Shown here: positions 1 to 10,671 of the stretch, one piece after another
Layout of the letters: every line of letters begins with the position of its first letter
Numbering within the stretch: the first letter of the stretch is position 1
Assembly (NCBI RefSeq): GCF_040802235.1
Contig: NC_133158.1
Coordinates: forward strand, 164,583,401-164,647,400
Origin: Manis javanica
Lineage: Eukaryota > Chordata > Mammalia > Pholidota > Manidae
Reading direction: 5' to 3'
DNA length: 64,000 nt
Notes under the pieces: generated by a model
What the model saw: the letters and a program-made list of their open reading frames with translations, nothing else
What the model was told of the DNA's origin: nothing
Database searches by the model: none
Made by a program: the position numbers and the translations under genes

Positions 1-905
1 CCACTTTATTCTTCCTTCTCAGGATTGCTTTGGCTATTTGGGGTCTTTTGTGGTTCCATATGAATTTTAGAACTATTTGTTCCAGTTTGTTGAAGAATGT
101 TGTTGGTATTTTGATAGGGATTGCATTGAATCTGTAGATTGCTTTAGGCAGGATGGCCATTTTGACAATATTAGTTCTTCCTATCCAAGAGCATGGGATG
201 TGTTTCCATTTATTGGTATCTTCTTTAATTTCTCTCATGGATGTCTTGTAGTTCTCAGTTTATAGGTCTTTCACTTCCTTGGTTATTCCTAGGTATTTTA
301 TTCTTTTTGATGCAATTGTGAGTGGAATTGTTTTCCTGATTTCTCTGTTAGTTCATCATTAAGTGTATAGGAATGCAACAGATTTCTATGTATTAATTTT
401 GTATCCTGCAACTTTGCTGAATTCAGATACTACTTCGAGTAGTTCTGAAGTGGAGTCTTTAGGGTTTTTTATGTACAATATCATGTCCTCTGCAAACAGT
501 GGCAATTTGACTTCTTCCTTACCAATCTGGATGCCTTTTATTTCTTTGTTTTGTCTGACTGCCATGCCTAGGACCTCCAGTACTATGTTGAATGAAGCGG
601 TAGGAGTGGGCATCCTTGTCTTGTTCCCGATCTTAGAGGAAAAGCTTTCAGCTTCTCGCTGTTAAGTATGATGCTGGCTGTGGGTTTATCATATATGGCC
701 TTTATTATGTTGAGGTACTTGCCCTGTATACCCATTTTGTTGAGAGTTTTTATCATGAATGGATGTTGAATCTTGTCGAGTGCTTTTTCAGCATCTATGG
801 AAATGATCTTGTGGTTTTTGTCCTTTTTGTTGATGTGGTGGATGATATTGATGGATTTTCAAATGTTGTACCATCCTTGCATCCCTGAGATAAATCCCAA
901 TTGAC
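1..905 (-). mobile_element. L1 ORF2 fragment (reverse transcriptase part)
   Basis: Read on the minus strand this gives L1 ORF2 reverse-transcriptase text. A 75-residue frame at 386-613 includes [19 protein letters not shown], typical of the region after the RT catalytic motif. The frame is interrupted by stops, so the copy is dead. It is truncated by the window edge and ends near 905, where an L1 3'UTR of the same orientation begins shortly after. Confidence 0.9.
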
Positions 906-931
906 CGTGGCGTATGATCCTCTTGACGTAT

Positions 932-1186
932 TTTTTTTGGTGTCATTAATATAGAGTTACATGAGCAACCTGGCGGTTACTAGATTCCCCCATTATCAAG
1001 TCCCCCATCACATACCCGGTTACAGTCACTGTCCATCTGCGTAGTAAGATGCTATAGAGTCACTACGTGTCTTCTCTGTGCTGTACTGCCTTCCCTTCCC
1101 CGCACCCTCCCCCACCCCGCTACATTATGTGTGCAAATCGTAATGCCCCTTCTTCCCCTTCTTCCCAACCCACCCTTTCTCAGTAA
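932..1186 (-). mobile_element. L1 3'UTR fragment
   Basis: This segment closely matches 3830-4060, which is the 3'UTR of a clearer L1 copy in this window. Shared stretches include TTACAGTCACTGTCCA and GTAGTAAGATGCT. The orientation is minus, with the 3' end toward low coordinates. It may be the tail of the element at 1-905 after an internal deletion. It stops about 50 bases before the CpG island. Confidence 0.8.
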
Positions 1187-1292
1187 TGTTTTATTATTTT
1201 CAATGAAGTCTCCCCGAATTCACGACACCTGAGGGAAACTTTTCCCTCGCCCCTCTATTCAAACTCAGCGGCTTCCGGGATTGGCGCAAACT

Positions 1293-1306
1293 GTCTCCTT
1301 AGCAAC
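1293..1306 (+). promoter_or_regulatory. RFX X-box
   Basis: The 14 bases GTCTCCTTAGCAAC fit the X-box consensus GYYNCC-N1-3-RGNAAC at every position, with a 2-base spacer. A second partial half (GTTGCT) follows at 1310. RFX factors bind such sites in promoters of ciliary and MHC class II genes. Its place at the upstream edge of a CpG island, about 200 bases before a likely first-exon donor, is the usual geometry. Binding is inferred. Confidence 0.6.
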
Positions 1307-1339
1307 AAGGTTGCTGCCGTAGAGTGAGCGTTTCTAGGT

Positions 1340-1496
1340 GTAAGGAACGTCATGTCGTAAAGCCGCGACGTCGTAAGCCAGGCGCAGGGCGGCGAGAGGC
1401 GTAGGCAGTGAGAAGAACGTTCCTACGGACGCAACGAGGAGCAGGCGGACAACCCCAGGCGTCAGAGCGCAGAAAGCAGGAGAGGGCGCCATAACG
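1340..1496 (+). other. Putative non-coding first exon (donor at 1497)
   Basis: The sequence AACG|GTGAGTAGC at 1493-1505 is a near-consensus 5' splice site inside the CpG island. The upstream 150 bases have no sustained reading frame that looks coding, so this would be a 5'UTR or lncRNA first exon. The start of transcription cannot be fixed; 1340 is approximate. No plus-strand coding exon was recognised downstream before 24 kb, so the transcript may be a lncRNA or its coding exons may be too diverged or short to see. Confidence 0.4.
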
Positions 1497-2419
1497 GTGA
1501 GTAGCGGGGCGGACCGGGGAGTGTCGGAGTCCGGGAGATCCGGCAGCCCGGGCGTCCCGGGGGTGAGGGCGGGGGAACCGTGCTGCGCGCGGCCCTCACC
1601 TCCTCTCGTCCGGGGGTGGGGGCCGTTGCATTTTCCGCACGTACCCCACTATCTTGCCCGTCGGCTCCTCCGGGACTCAGCCCTCTCCGTGTTACCCCAC
1701 CTCAGCGCGGAGGCCCCCGGGCGCGGGCCGGACAGAAGGGCCTCTCGGGCCCGCGGCTTGGACCCGCCGGGCTCGGGCTGCGGGCGACTTGCGGAAGCGG
1801 CTGCGGGATGCGTGTCGCCCGTGCGCGCGGGTCCGGCCGAGCTCGCCGCAGCTGGACCGGGCTGGCTCGGCGGCGGCGAAGTGACCGGCTGGCGAGGCGC
1901 GCCGGCGGAATGGGGAGAAGCGGGACCTCTCCCCGCTCCTCGGGCCCCGGCGAGGCGAGCCCCGTGAGCGCCGCGCACGTTCCGTGGGGAGCTGGCGCGG
2001 CGGTCGGCGACTTGGGCCACGAGCGGGCACCTACTTTCACCCGCGGAGAGACCTGCAGCGGGCGGCGAGCTGGGGCGGCGGGCGCCTTTGTGGAGTTGTT
2101 ATTTGGTATCGGAGACCGGGAAGCACCGCAGACAGATCCCGTCCCCGGGCAGGGCTGCATTTCCGCGCCGGGTTGGGGCTCTGTGCGGACGCCTGTCTTC
2201 TCTTTGGGTTTCTGGGGAAGTTGTTACGTGGGCCGGACGCGCGGAGCGCCGCACCGGGTAATGGTGCTTGGATGGCGCGCTCGGTCTCGGGTGGAAGGCT
2301 GGTAGAGGAGGGGGCGGACGGACCCACGGACGCTCGGTCCGCTGCTCGCGCTGGAGCTGCACTGTTTGTTGATTGGTGTAAGTTGTTCGCATTTCTGCTT
2401 ATCTCGGGGGCGAATTAAA

Positions 2420-3810
2420 ATTGGTTATACACCATTGTGTTACGAAACCTTAGGATAGGTGCTGGTTAATATTTCTTAGCAATGCAATCATATTTTTAAG
2501 TTGCAGCTGTTTATTGGCGAGAACTGCTTGGAAAAAATGTTAGCTGTTAAGTCTTTTTAATGACAGGGTGAAGGATGTATACAGTGATAGGTAGTCGTAG
2601 AGATACTTTATGCTGTTATTTATATGTAAATCATTTTTTGTTCATTTTAAAATAAGGTATGCAGATTTTACTGCTAAGCCTCCAGTAAAACATTTTTTTA
2701 ATTTCCTTTCTGGAATATATCTGCAGTGTAGAATATTAATGGGAGATCAAGTTATGTAACTTGACAGGTGTAAGCCAAGTGAGCATGGTTTGGCCAAAGC
2801 ATCAAACCTTATGTAGGAACTTGACGGTAATGATGTTAGTCATATAATAAAGGAGTGGTATTGGAATTACTTAAATCGGTTTTTACCAATTATAATGTAG
2901 TTCTTTTCTTGTTAAATTTTAAAAATCTGTCTTCTCATTTTCCACTTATACTCTGTGTGTGGTTTCCTTATCTTTTTTTTTTTTTTTTGAGGAACATATT
3001 CTAGCTACTGATGACCACAACCTGATTATTTTACTTTAGTTAGAATAGCAGGTACATATTTTTCTGTTATTTGCACCATTTCTACTTGCTGTCTTTGGAA
3101 ACCACCAGTAGAGGATGCTAAAACAAAAGTGACGTTTGGTGTGGTCGTATGCTCAGTCCCTGTCTCCTGTTGATTGGGACCTCTGCATGGATAGGGATGC
3201 TTGGTGTAATTCTGAGTCCTACTGATGTGTAAAACTACCCTGGGTCAATTAGGCATATGCATTTTCTAGTCAGTGTACTAAGACTGGAAAGAAGTAGGAA
3301 TTTTTTAGCTTGGACATTTTTATAAATTTGAGCTTTATATATCCTGAAATTGAGATCGCTATCACTTTAGCCTCGCTTTAGACCGGATGTATTACTGCTG
3401 TAAAGAGAAAAAAAAGTTTAATGGTGTTAGGTTTGGAGAAGAATATGTTAATGATTGGCCTGTATTTTTTGTGTGTGCATATTTACCAGGCTTTTTAACC
3501 GTGTTATTCCTAGTAAGATCCCTGAAAATATATTCTTAGACATTAAAAGATCAAATATGGTTAAGAAAAATTGTAAGTAAGTGATAGTATTGTGTAATTA
3601 TATTCCCATAACTTGCATGGACTTAAACGCGGCTTGACAGACAACTGCATAATGAGCAGTCACTCAGGTATTAGTGATTTCTCAATTTTATCTGTTCGTC
3701 CCCTTGTTCTTTAAGAATCAGAATCAGGTAGTATATGCATTTTAAATTTATCAGTGAGAAATTAAGGAACCTAAGTTTGTTTGGGGTTTTTTTTTTCCTC
3801 TTGTATTTGT
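2420..3810. other. Unannotated single-copy-like DNA
   Basis: AT-rich sequence after the CpG island. I see no coding exon, repeat family or RNA gene that I can support. It holds a T-run at about 2973-2988 and a short TTTA run at about 3818-3832 that leads into the L1 tail. If the plus-strand first exon at 1340-1496 is real, this is its first intron. Confidence 0.5.
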
Positions 3811-3825
3811 TATTTTTATTTATTT

Positions 3826-5000
3826 ATTTATTTTGGTATCATTAATATACACTTACATGAACAACATTGTGGTTACTAGATTCCCCCCATTATCAAGTCC
3901 CCACCACATACCCCATTACAGTCACTGTCCACCAACGTAGTAAGATGCTGTAGAATCACTACTTGTCTTCTCTGTGCTATACTGCCTTCCCTGTGCCGTG
4001 CCCCAACATTATGTGTGCTAATCATAATGCGCCTTTTTCCCCTTATTCCTCCCTTCCCACCCATCCTCCCCAGTCCCTTTCCCTTTGGTAACTGTTAGTC
4101 CACTCTTGGGTTCTGTTAGTCAGCTGCTATTTTGTTCCTTCAGTTTTTGCTTTGTTCTTACATTCCACAGATGAGTGAAATCATTTGATACTTGTCTTTG
4201 TCCACCTGGCTTATTTCACTGAGCATAATACCCTCTAGCTCCATCCATGTTGTTGCAAATAGTAGGATTTGTTTTCTTCTTATGGCTGAATAATATTCCA
4301 TTGTGTATATGTTCCACATCTTCTTTACCCATTCATCTGCTGATGGACACTTAGGTTGCTTCCATTTCTTGGCTGTTGTAAAAAGTGCCGCAGTAAGCAT
4401 AGGGGTGCATAATGTCTTTTTCAAATTGGGCTCCTGCATTCTTAGGGTAAATTCCTAGGAGGGGAATTCCTGGGTCAAATGATATTTCTATTTTGAGTTT
4501 TTTGAGGAACCTCCATACTGCTTTCCACAATGGTTGAACTAATTTACATTCCCACCAGCAGTTTAGGAGGATTCCCCTTTCTCTGCAACCTTGCCAACAT
4601 TTGTTATTGTTTGTCTTTTGGATGGTGGCCATCCTTACTGGTGTGAGGTGGTATCTCATTGTGGTTTTAATTTGCATTTCTCTGATGATTGGAGATGTGG
4701 AGCATCTTTTCATGTGCCTGTGGGCCATCTGAATTTCTTTGGAGAAGCATCTGTTCAGCTCCTCTGCCCATTTTTTAATTGGATTATTTGCTTTTTGTTT
4801 CTTGAAGTGTGTGAGCTCTTTATATATTTTGGAAGTCAATCCTTTATCGGATGTGTCATTTATGAATATATTCTCCCATACTGTAGGATGTTTTTTTGTT
4901 CTATTGATGGTGTCCTTTGCTGTACAGCAGTTTCAGCTTGATTTAACTGTGGTCATTTGTAAGTCTTTTGTCATTTATAGTCACTGTTTTATTCCTCCTA
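3826..5000 (-). mobile_element. 5'-truncated L1: ORF2 C-terminus and 3'UTR
   Basis: The minus strand reads ORF2 C-terminal text at 4839-4351 ([18 protein letters not shown], then [20 protein letters not shown]), continuing in other frames to 4158. The 3'UTR follows and ends in a degenerate A-tail (seen as TTTATTTATTTATTTT on the plus strand near 3820). Frame breaks near 4351-4439 show it is inactive. The 5' end is truncated near 5000. Confidence 0.92.
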
Positions 5001-5387
5001 AATTAGTAAAGAACTCGATTTCAGGAGAACAGCTATTGGTTTCATAGGATTAAGTAAACTAAGGAAAATGATTTTGTGGCTTTTTGTTTCAAATGTTGCT
5101 GATAAAGTGTTTTAAGCTTTTTCTCTTAAGCTGACAACAGTTTAGTAAATGACCATATGTTTATAAGCAGAATTGAAATTATCTTTCTCTCTACCTAATC
5201 CCTCCAGAATTTAAAAACTCTGAGACTATTTCCGTATTTCATGGCAGTATGTTTATTTGCATAAATTCAATAAGAATCTGCTTTCCTTGTAAGAAAACCA
5301 ATTAAAAACACAGGTTATTACCAAAGCTTTGACTGGAATGTCATACCTGAGAGACATGTGCATGACCACGGATATGAACAGACAGTT

Positions 5388-6180
5388 TTAAGGAACTAAG
5401 GTTGACTTTACAGAGCCAACAAAGTCCGTTGGAAGAACTGGCCTGGTACCTTGCTTACAGGGTTCCCAGCAGCCTTACCAGGGGAGTAAGGAAGGTCACT
5501 TCCTGGCAGGTGCAGGAACCTCAGGAAAATCTTGGGAACCTCAGCAAGAGAGGAATTCACCCAAATCTACAGGTACTGCAGGCAAAACTTGATGTCAAGT
5601 CTGGCTTGGCTTTCTGACCTCAAGAGGCCTTTAAAAGTCCAATCTGAAATTCCTTATAAAATGTTCCAGCAAAGCACATTTAAAAGATCCTATGTAATCA
5701 ACTGCCCTACTGGCTGCACTTACGCAAATAGTCAAGCCAAGTATTAATTATTTTCTTAATATAGTTACTTCTAATAAAAATGAGGGTGATTTTAGAGAAA
5801 CGTAATGTTTCAATAATGCAGCCTTATCTATACTAAATCCTAATACTAGTCATTGGGACGTAGACTAGATCCAGAATTGTAGTTTCCCCAAAATATCTAG
5901 CTATGATTCGTCAGATGTTTTAGTTTTCTCCCATCATTTCAGTTAAAATTTTACTGTTTCTAGTCCTCATATTCAGCCATGCATTCTTAATCTTGTCGAG
6001 TTGCTCCACAAAGGAAAATCCAATTCCAGATGTTGCTACTTAACCTAATAACACGATTTGTTCTATCTTGCCTAGAAGCCATAAAACTGCAAATAGTAAT
6101 AGAAATGGAACCTGGAATAGAAGCGCCAATCTTCCGAGGCCTTCTCACTGACCACTGATGAAGACCTAACCGCACCCTTT
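5388..6180 (+). mobile_element. ERV-like remnant (possible env surface region)
   Basis: Broken open frames occur here: CPTGCTYANSQAK at about 5702-5740 in a 71-residue frame, and EAIKLQIVIEMEPGIEAP at about 6074-6127. They precede, with one interruption, the clearer transmembrane envelope relic at 6620-7242. This suggests the surface part of the same ERV copy A, but the similarity is too weak to name. A repeat of the opposite strand at 6256-6512 separates the two. Confidence 0.35.
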
Positions 6181-6255
6181 ATGTGCCCCCTCTCAGCATG
6201 AAGCAGCCAGAGCAGGTGTGGCCCCCTTTCCTTAGCAGCACCTAGGGTCTCTTAT

Positions 6256-6512
6256 CTGTAGAGGGGGGAAATGAGACAGGGGCTGTGAGCTTAGACAGAA
6301 TAGGGTGAGGGCCTCCTGAAAAAGCAAGGCAGAATATTTGCAGTCAGAGGAATGTAACTACATGCAAGGAAGCCCCCTACCAAAACTCTGTGTTAAACAT
6401 TAAGCTCTAGAGTCATTCTTCAGTGAGACCAGTTAAAGCTCAAAAGGCCAGGAGCAACTTGGCCTGGAACGTTTTGAGTGTTACGCAGATAAAGAAGGGT
6501 ATCTCAGCATAA
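6256..6512 (-). repeat. Interspersed repeat, inverted partner of 17273-17547
   Basis: The reverse complement of this segment aligns along its length with 17273-17547. Shared blocks include TTATGCTGAGATA, the 20 bases CCAGGCCAAGTTGCTCCTGG, and CCCTCACCCTA. It is LTR-like in size but I cannot assign a family. It lies between the surface-like and transmembrane-like parts of ERV copy A, so it may be a later insertion or part of the recombined ERV. Confidence 0.7.
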
Positions 6513-6619
6513 CCCGTGACTTCACTGCAAACAGCCCTAGCAAACAGACAATAACCCAGTCCACCTTAGGGGCAGGTCAGGTGATACAGGTCCACACCCT
6601 AAGCCCTCTCTTCACTTTA

Positions 6620-7242
6620 TCAAGGTATATGTGGGGTGGGATGCATCCTTCCTGCTCTAATAGATTATCCTGGAAATAGTCATGAAAGATTTCTCCGAGC
6701 TCTGCTGTCTGATGGTGATGACAACTTGAAGCTTTTAGATCCTACCTCTGTTGCACTTGCAGCTGCATTCATCCTGCTGGTTCCTGGACTTGTTGGTGGA
6801 ATGCAAAAAGAGATATCTAAGCTGGCCTGTGTATATAGTAAGACAACGAATTTGACTGCTTCTGTATTATCTCAGCTCAATCAAGAGCTAGGAGAAGTGC
6901 TATTGTGGTGCTTCAAAATCGTGCTACGATTATCTGCTGTTAAAAGAACATATGGTATGTGAACAGTTTCCAGGAATGTGTTGTTTTAATTTGTCTGATT
7001 TTTCTCAAACGATTCAAAATGAATTAGACAATATGCATCATATTATTAATAAGTTCTCACAAATGCCTGCGTTACTTCACTGATTATCTCGGTTTCATTG
7101 GATATGGCTGGTAATTGTAGCTCTGCTTTTGTTATGTATCTGTATTCCTGTTCTGTTAATATGTGTACGTAATTTAATTAGTAGTTTGTTAAAACCTATA
7201 CATGCTTACGTTACTCTACAAGAAGTTATGTCAAAGAAATAG
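6620..7242 (+). pseudogene. ERV copy A: env transmembrane subunit relic
   Basis: The 108-residue frame at 6636-6962 reads TSVALAAAFILLVPGLVGG, like a hydrophobic fusion-peptide region, followed by a heptad-like stretch (LSQLNQELGEV). A frameshift near 6905 moves the coding text to another frame. That frame continues through a GMCC motif (about 6973-6984) to a membrane span at about 7094-7190 (WIWLVIVALLLLCICIPVLL) and a stop at 7240-7242. The GMCC motif and short tail are typical of retroviral TM proteins. It resembles the MER34-like ERV1 group, a tentative assignment. No intact protein is possible. Confidence 0.7.
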
Positions 7243-7901
7243 TCTTCTCATATTTTCTTCCTTTGCTACTTCTATAGCTTTTCTTTTTCCTTCTTAAATA
7301 CAGCCCTTTACTAGAATTCATGCCTCATTCTTAAAATTACCATGTATCGTAATCCTTCCAGCTGGTGAAGGTACCTCAAGACAAGTGCTGGGCATAGGAG
7401 CCATGGGGCATAAATCTGCAGAGATGTAAAAAGCTAACGTTTTTAAAGAATATTGCTTCTCTCTCACTTACCAACTTTATATCTCCCCGTATGGCCCCGG
7501 AGATGGCTGGTTAGCCAGAGACGGGTAAGATTCCTCAATGGAGGAACAACCTAAGACAGGCACAGTCGCAGAGGGGCCATCAGGTGAGAAATTGGGGGTC
7601 AACAGAGGTGAGGCTTAGAACCTCACCCCCCCCAGTTTTGAGAGAAATCTTCTGCACCCAAGGCTGTTTTGTTGCTCTTGTTTAGCTTGGATCAATACCT
7701 AGTCTATAGGACAGACCTGAGCACCTACACTTGCCTTCCTATTGCGCCCAACTCTACTTTCCATCTTTATTTTACATCCCGAGATTTAAAAGATAGATTA
7801 TCTTTTATGAAAAAGTAAACTGTTAAAAAGCTTTCTATTAGAAACTGTAATCTTTATTATGTCTACCTACTACTTAAACATTTTATTAAATAAGGGGGAA
7901 A
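7243..7901 (+). mobile_element. ERV copy A: sequence between env and 3' LTR
   Basis: Non-coding internal sequence nearly colinear with 9726-10116 plus 16713-16901 of copy B. It ends in a purine-rich stretch (TAAGGGGGAAA at 7891-7901), a likely polypurine tract directly before the LTR start TGTGGG. It also gives the unoccupied version of the site where the younger provirus inserted in copy B (about 7620-7640). Confidence 0.7.
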
Positions 7902-8313
7902 TGTGGGATTTATATATAAACCAAGTATAGAAATCAAATGTATAATCATATATGACTTGATTATTTTTCCTGTAATTCCTAATAAGTGATCAAGAACAGA
8001 ACAAACAAGACCAAAACAGTTTCTGTGATGTAATTGCCCTTGCTATTGTTTCAATACCATGTAAGACATCATTCCCCAGGAGACTGGAGACTGCCGAGGA
8101 TTACGTTTAGAGTTAGTTAATGGTTATCTATTAAGTCCCCCACACAGAATTCTGTTGTTGTTAACACGTATGTCCTCAATAAATACGAAGGGTGCCCTCA
8201 GCACCACTCTTGTGCTGTTAAGCCTCGAGTCCCCTGGCTGGTCCTTTCAGATCTTCGATATCTCATTGTGTCTCCTCCCTTATCTGCGGGTCAGAAGCAG
8301 AGAGGGACCGACA
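7902..8313 (+). mobile_element. ERV copy A: 3' LTR
   Basis: Begins TGTGGGATTT after a polypurine tract and ends near ACCGACA, so about 412 bases with TG...CA ends. A polyadenylation signal AATAAA lies at 8179-8184. The first about 290 bases match the copy B LTR at 16902-17188. Copy A alone continues through about 120 bases of U5-like sequence. The right boundary is inferred from the terminal CA. Confidence 0.65.
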
Positions 8314-9080
8314 TACTTCTTTGTATTATTTTATTTTAAGAGGTATGTCTGTGTAACCTCACTTTTAAGTGGAACAGACAAAATAATATGGAAAAGGCCC
8401 TTATAGTGAGAAATTAGGAGGTCATCAGAGTCTAGAATAGTTCCAGAAGAATGGACAGAAGAAGCCAGATGGCAGGATTTTAAGAAAAAAGTAGGTAGAG
8501 AGGATGTAGAAGAGAGAAATTTGGAAATTCTCAGATTATTATACTCCTCCTATTCTGTTACCTCCATTGCATTGCTCCAGTTTCTTCATCACTTTTCTGC
8601 ATTTCTGCATTTCAATATTCATCTCCTCTGTTTCCTTACCTTAGAGACGACACCTTGTGGTATGATGCCCAGCTCCCTATTTTTCCTTGCTTACCTGGCG
8701 CTAAATGATCAATACCACTCCCTCTCAAAGAGGAGTGCAAGCATAGGAAATGTTTCTCATGTAGGTAAAAAATGCGGATGCACAAACAGGGTCTTGGATA
8801 GAAACACCGTGCATTCGAAAGTGAAATATCCTCATTTAAATGCCACTTTGCTGTCCCTTTTTGTCACTGGGCCCTAGCTTTCTTTTTTAGCATATTAATA
8901 AGAGATGTTTATTATTATATATCCATCACTGCGGTTTTCAATACCACTTGAAACATGCATATCAGCCTAGAGATGAATCAGTTTTCCAGTGCTTCTTATT
9001 TGATACACATTACTGCAAAGCCATTATAAATTAGTGAGGAGGTATGTGGTTAAAAAAATAAACAATAAATTATACTGCCC
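8314..9080. other. No recognised feature
   Basis: A 118-residue plus-strand frame at 8521-8877 is open but has no resemblance I recognise, and its start lies in AT-rich DNA without exon signals. I see no repeat family that I can support. Confidence 0.4.
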
Positions 9081-9084
9081 ATAT

Positions 9085-9480
9085 GAATCAACTCTCACTG
9101 ATGCTGGGGTTGTTGTTCACGAAGCCGAAGAATGAGCTTCCCAAAGACTCAAGGTAGGAGAGCAAGGTACAGGCTTTTATTTAGAGATAAAGTGAGAGGA
9201 CAGAGCTCCCGGCTCATGCCAGGAGGGGACAAGAGAATCCGTGGTTGGCTCCTTGTCTAGGGGTTTTATGTGCGGTTGAGGATTTTCAGGAATGAGAGTA
9301 AAGGGTTAGTGGTGCAGTCTTGTAAGAACGCCTGCCCTGCCCCCAAGGAGGGCTGGGTGTTGTCTGTGTGCTTGGCTTGTTTATAGTTGAGATTGCTTAC
9401 CAAAGTAGTCTTTTGCCTAGGTTGCAGATTACGATTAGAGAAGGGAAAATAGCACATAGTTACAATTAAAATAAACTGGG
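9085..9480 (-). mobile_element. Solo ERV LTR
   Basis: On the minus strand the segment has a TATA-poor promoter half, then AAATAAAAGCCTGTACC (AATAAA at about 9177-9182) and a 3' part ending near GTTGATTCA. This order fits an LTR with an R/U5 boundary. No internal retroviral sequence adjoins it on either side, so it looks like a solo LTR lying between the two plus-strand ERV relics. Confidence 0.5.
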
Positions 9481-9486
9481 CCCTTT

Positions 9487-10121
9487 TCTCAAATTATTCA
9501 ACTTCAGTTCGACAATATCCATCATATTATTGATAAGTTTTCACAAATGCCTAGGGTACCTAACTGGTTTTCTTGGTTTCACTGGATATGGCTGGTAATT
9601 GTAGGTCTGTTTTTGTTATGTATCTCTATTCCTATTCTGTTAATGTGTGTACGCAATTTAATTAGTAGTCTGTTAAAACCTATACATGCTTATGTTACTC
9701 TACAAGAAGTTATGTCAAAGAAATAATCAATCTTCCCATGTTTTCTTCTGTCTGCTACTTCTATAGCTTTTCTTCTTCCTTCCTAATTACAGCCCTTTAG
9801 TAGAATTCGTGTCTCATATAGAAAATTACTGAGTATCATAATTCTTCCAAGTGGTAAAGATACCTCAAGACAAATGCTGGGCATAGAAGCCACAGGGCAT
9901 AAATCTGCAAAGAATTAAAAACTAACCTTTTCAAAGAATATTGCTTCTCTCTCACTTACCAACTTTACATTTCCCTGTATGGCCCGGGAAGATGGCTGGT
10001 TAGCCAGAGACGGGTAAGATTCCTCAAGGGAGAAAGAACCTAAGACAGGCACAGTCACAGGGGGGCCATCAGGTGAGAAATTGGGGATCAACAGAGGTGA
10101 GGCTTAGAACCTCACCCTCCC
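9487..10121 (+). pseudogene. ERV copy B: 3' end of env TM and downstream sequence (left part)
   Basis: Closely parallels 7020-7640 of copy A. The membrane span (WIWLVIVGLFLLCIS) is at about 9585-9632, and the tail ends at about 9725 (QEVMSKK then stop). Copy B is 5'-truncated at about 9487 and interrupted at 10117-10121 by the provirus. It resumes at 16708. Confidence 0.75.
10117..10121. repeat. Target-site duplication of provirus (left)
   Basis: CTCCC here is repeated at 16708-16712 on the other side of the provirus. The paralogous empty site in copy A near 7622-7640 shows the sequence without the insert. Five-base duplications are common for class I ERVs. Confidence 0.85.
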
Positions 10122-10371
10122 TGAAAGGAAAGGAGCGACACACAGCAGCAATTCACCGGAGAAATCCGCTTTATTAGGGAAAGGTGCTGGGTTATATAGG
10201 AAGGGGCATGGGGTGATTGTGGTGTTACTTCTATGGGGCTGGTGGCTATTGGCTAGGTGCTGGGATTGGGAGGGGGGCAAGAGGTGATTGGGCTTCAGGT
10301 GGCGCCGGCGGGAACTGAGGACCCCTGAAGAGAAGCCGGAAGTTCACCATCTTACTGGTGGGGGCCCTTCA
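10122..10371 (-). mobile_element. Provirus 3' LTR
   Basis: A 250-base LTR with TG...CA ends. On the minus strand it has a TATATAA box at 10192-10198 and an AATAAA signal at 10170-10175, so the order is promoter, then poly(A) signal. It matches the 5' LTR at 16459-16707 at about 97%. Differences seen include GCGACA/GTGACA, CTTTATTAG/CTTTTTTAG, CTAGGTGC/CTAGATGC and GGCAAGA/GGCGAGA. Confidence 0.92.
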
Positions 10372-10388
10372 TTCCCCACTTTCTCCTC
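10372..10388 (-). other. Provirus polypurine tract
   Basis: On the minus strand, GAGGAGAAAGTGGGGAA immediately precedes the 3' LTR start TGAAGGG. This is the expected primer site for plus-strand DNA synthesis. Confidence 0.75.
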
Positions 10389-10671
10389 TATGGGGTTGTG
10401 GATGTTGCTTTCTCTCTGACTGCTTCCTGCTGAACAGGGGCAGAGAAGGGAGTGAGGGCTTGAGGATTGGGAGGAAAGGGTTGATAGGACTCCCCACAGT
10501 AAGGATGAGTAGATGTGGACCTCTTCATTTTGGAAATCAATGAAGGTTCCCTGTAACCATAGGTCGAGGACCTGTTGATTCTAATGGTGCCAAGAGGATA
10601 TGGGTGTCAGGAGCCAGGCATCTGTGGCCATTGTTTCCAGGAACAGTTTCCAGCAGAGAGAGGGGTCCATC

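Larger units (their letters stand above)
1240..2400. promoter_or_regulatory. CpG island promoter
   Basis: About 1.15 kb of GC-rich, CpG-dense sequence stands out from the AT-rich surroundings. Near its left edge are an ETS-like CTTCCGG followed by ATTGGC (an inverted CCAAT box) at about 1272-1284, and an RFX X-box. Several long open frames cross the island on both strands. They overlap each other in different frames, resemble no known protein, and are expected in GC-rich DNA. Direction is judged from a strong plus-strand splice donor at 1497. The gene it drives is not identified. It would run toward and converge on the ANKRD26-like gene. Confidence 0.8.

Noticed and set aside
1497..2418. Long overlapping open frames on both strands (up to 241 codons) in the CpG island
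   Set aside because: Arg/Pro/Gly/Ala-rich in every frame, mutually overlapping, no recognised domain; typical of stop-poor GC-rich DNA.
4591..5047. Plus-strand frames of 116 and 102 codons rich in hydrophobic residues
   Set aside because: Antisense to L1 ORF2; repeated hydrophobic Phe/Leu/Ser text is the usual reverse reading of L1.
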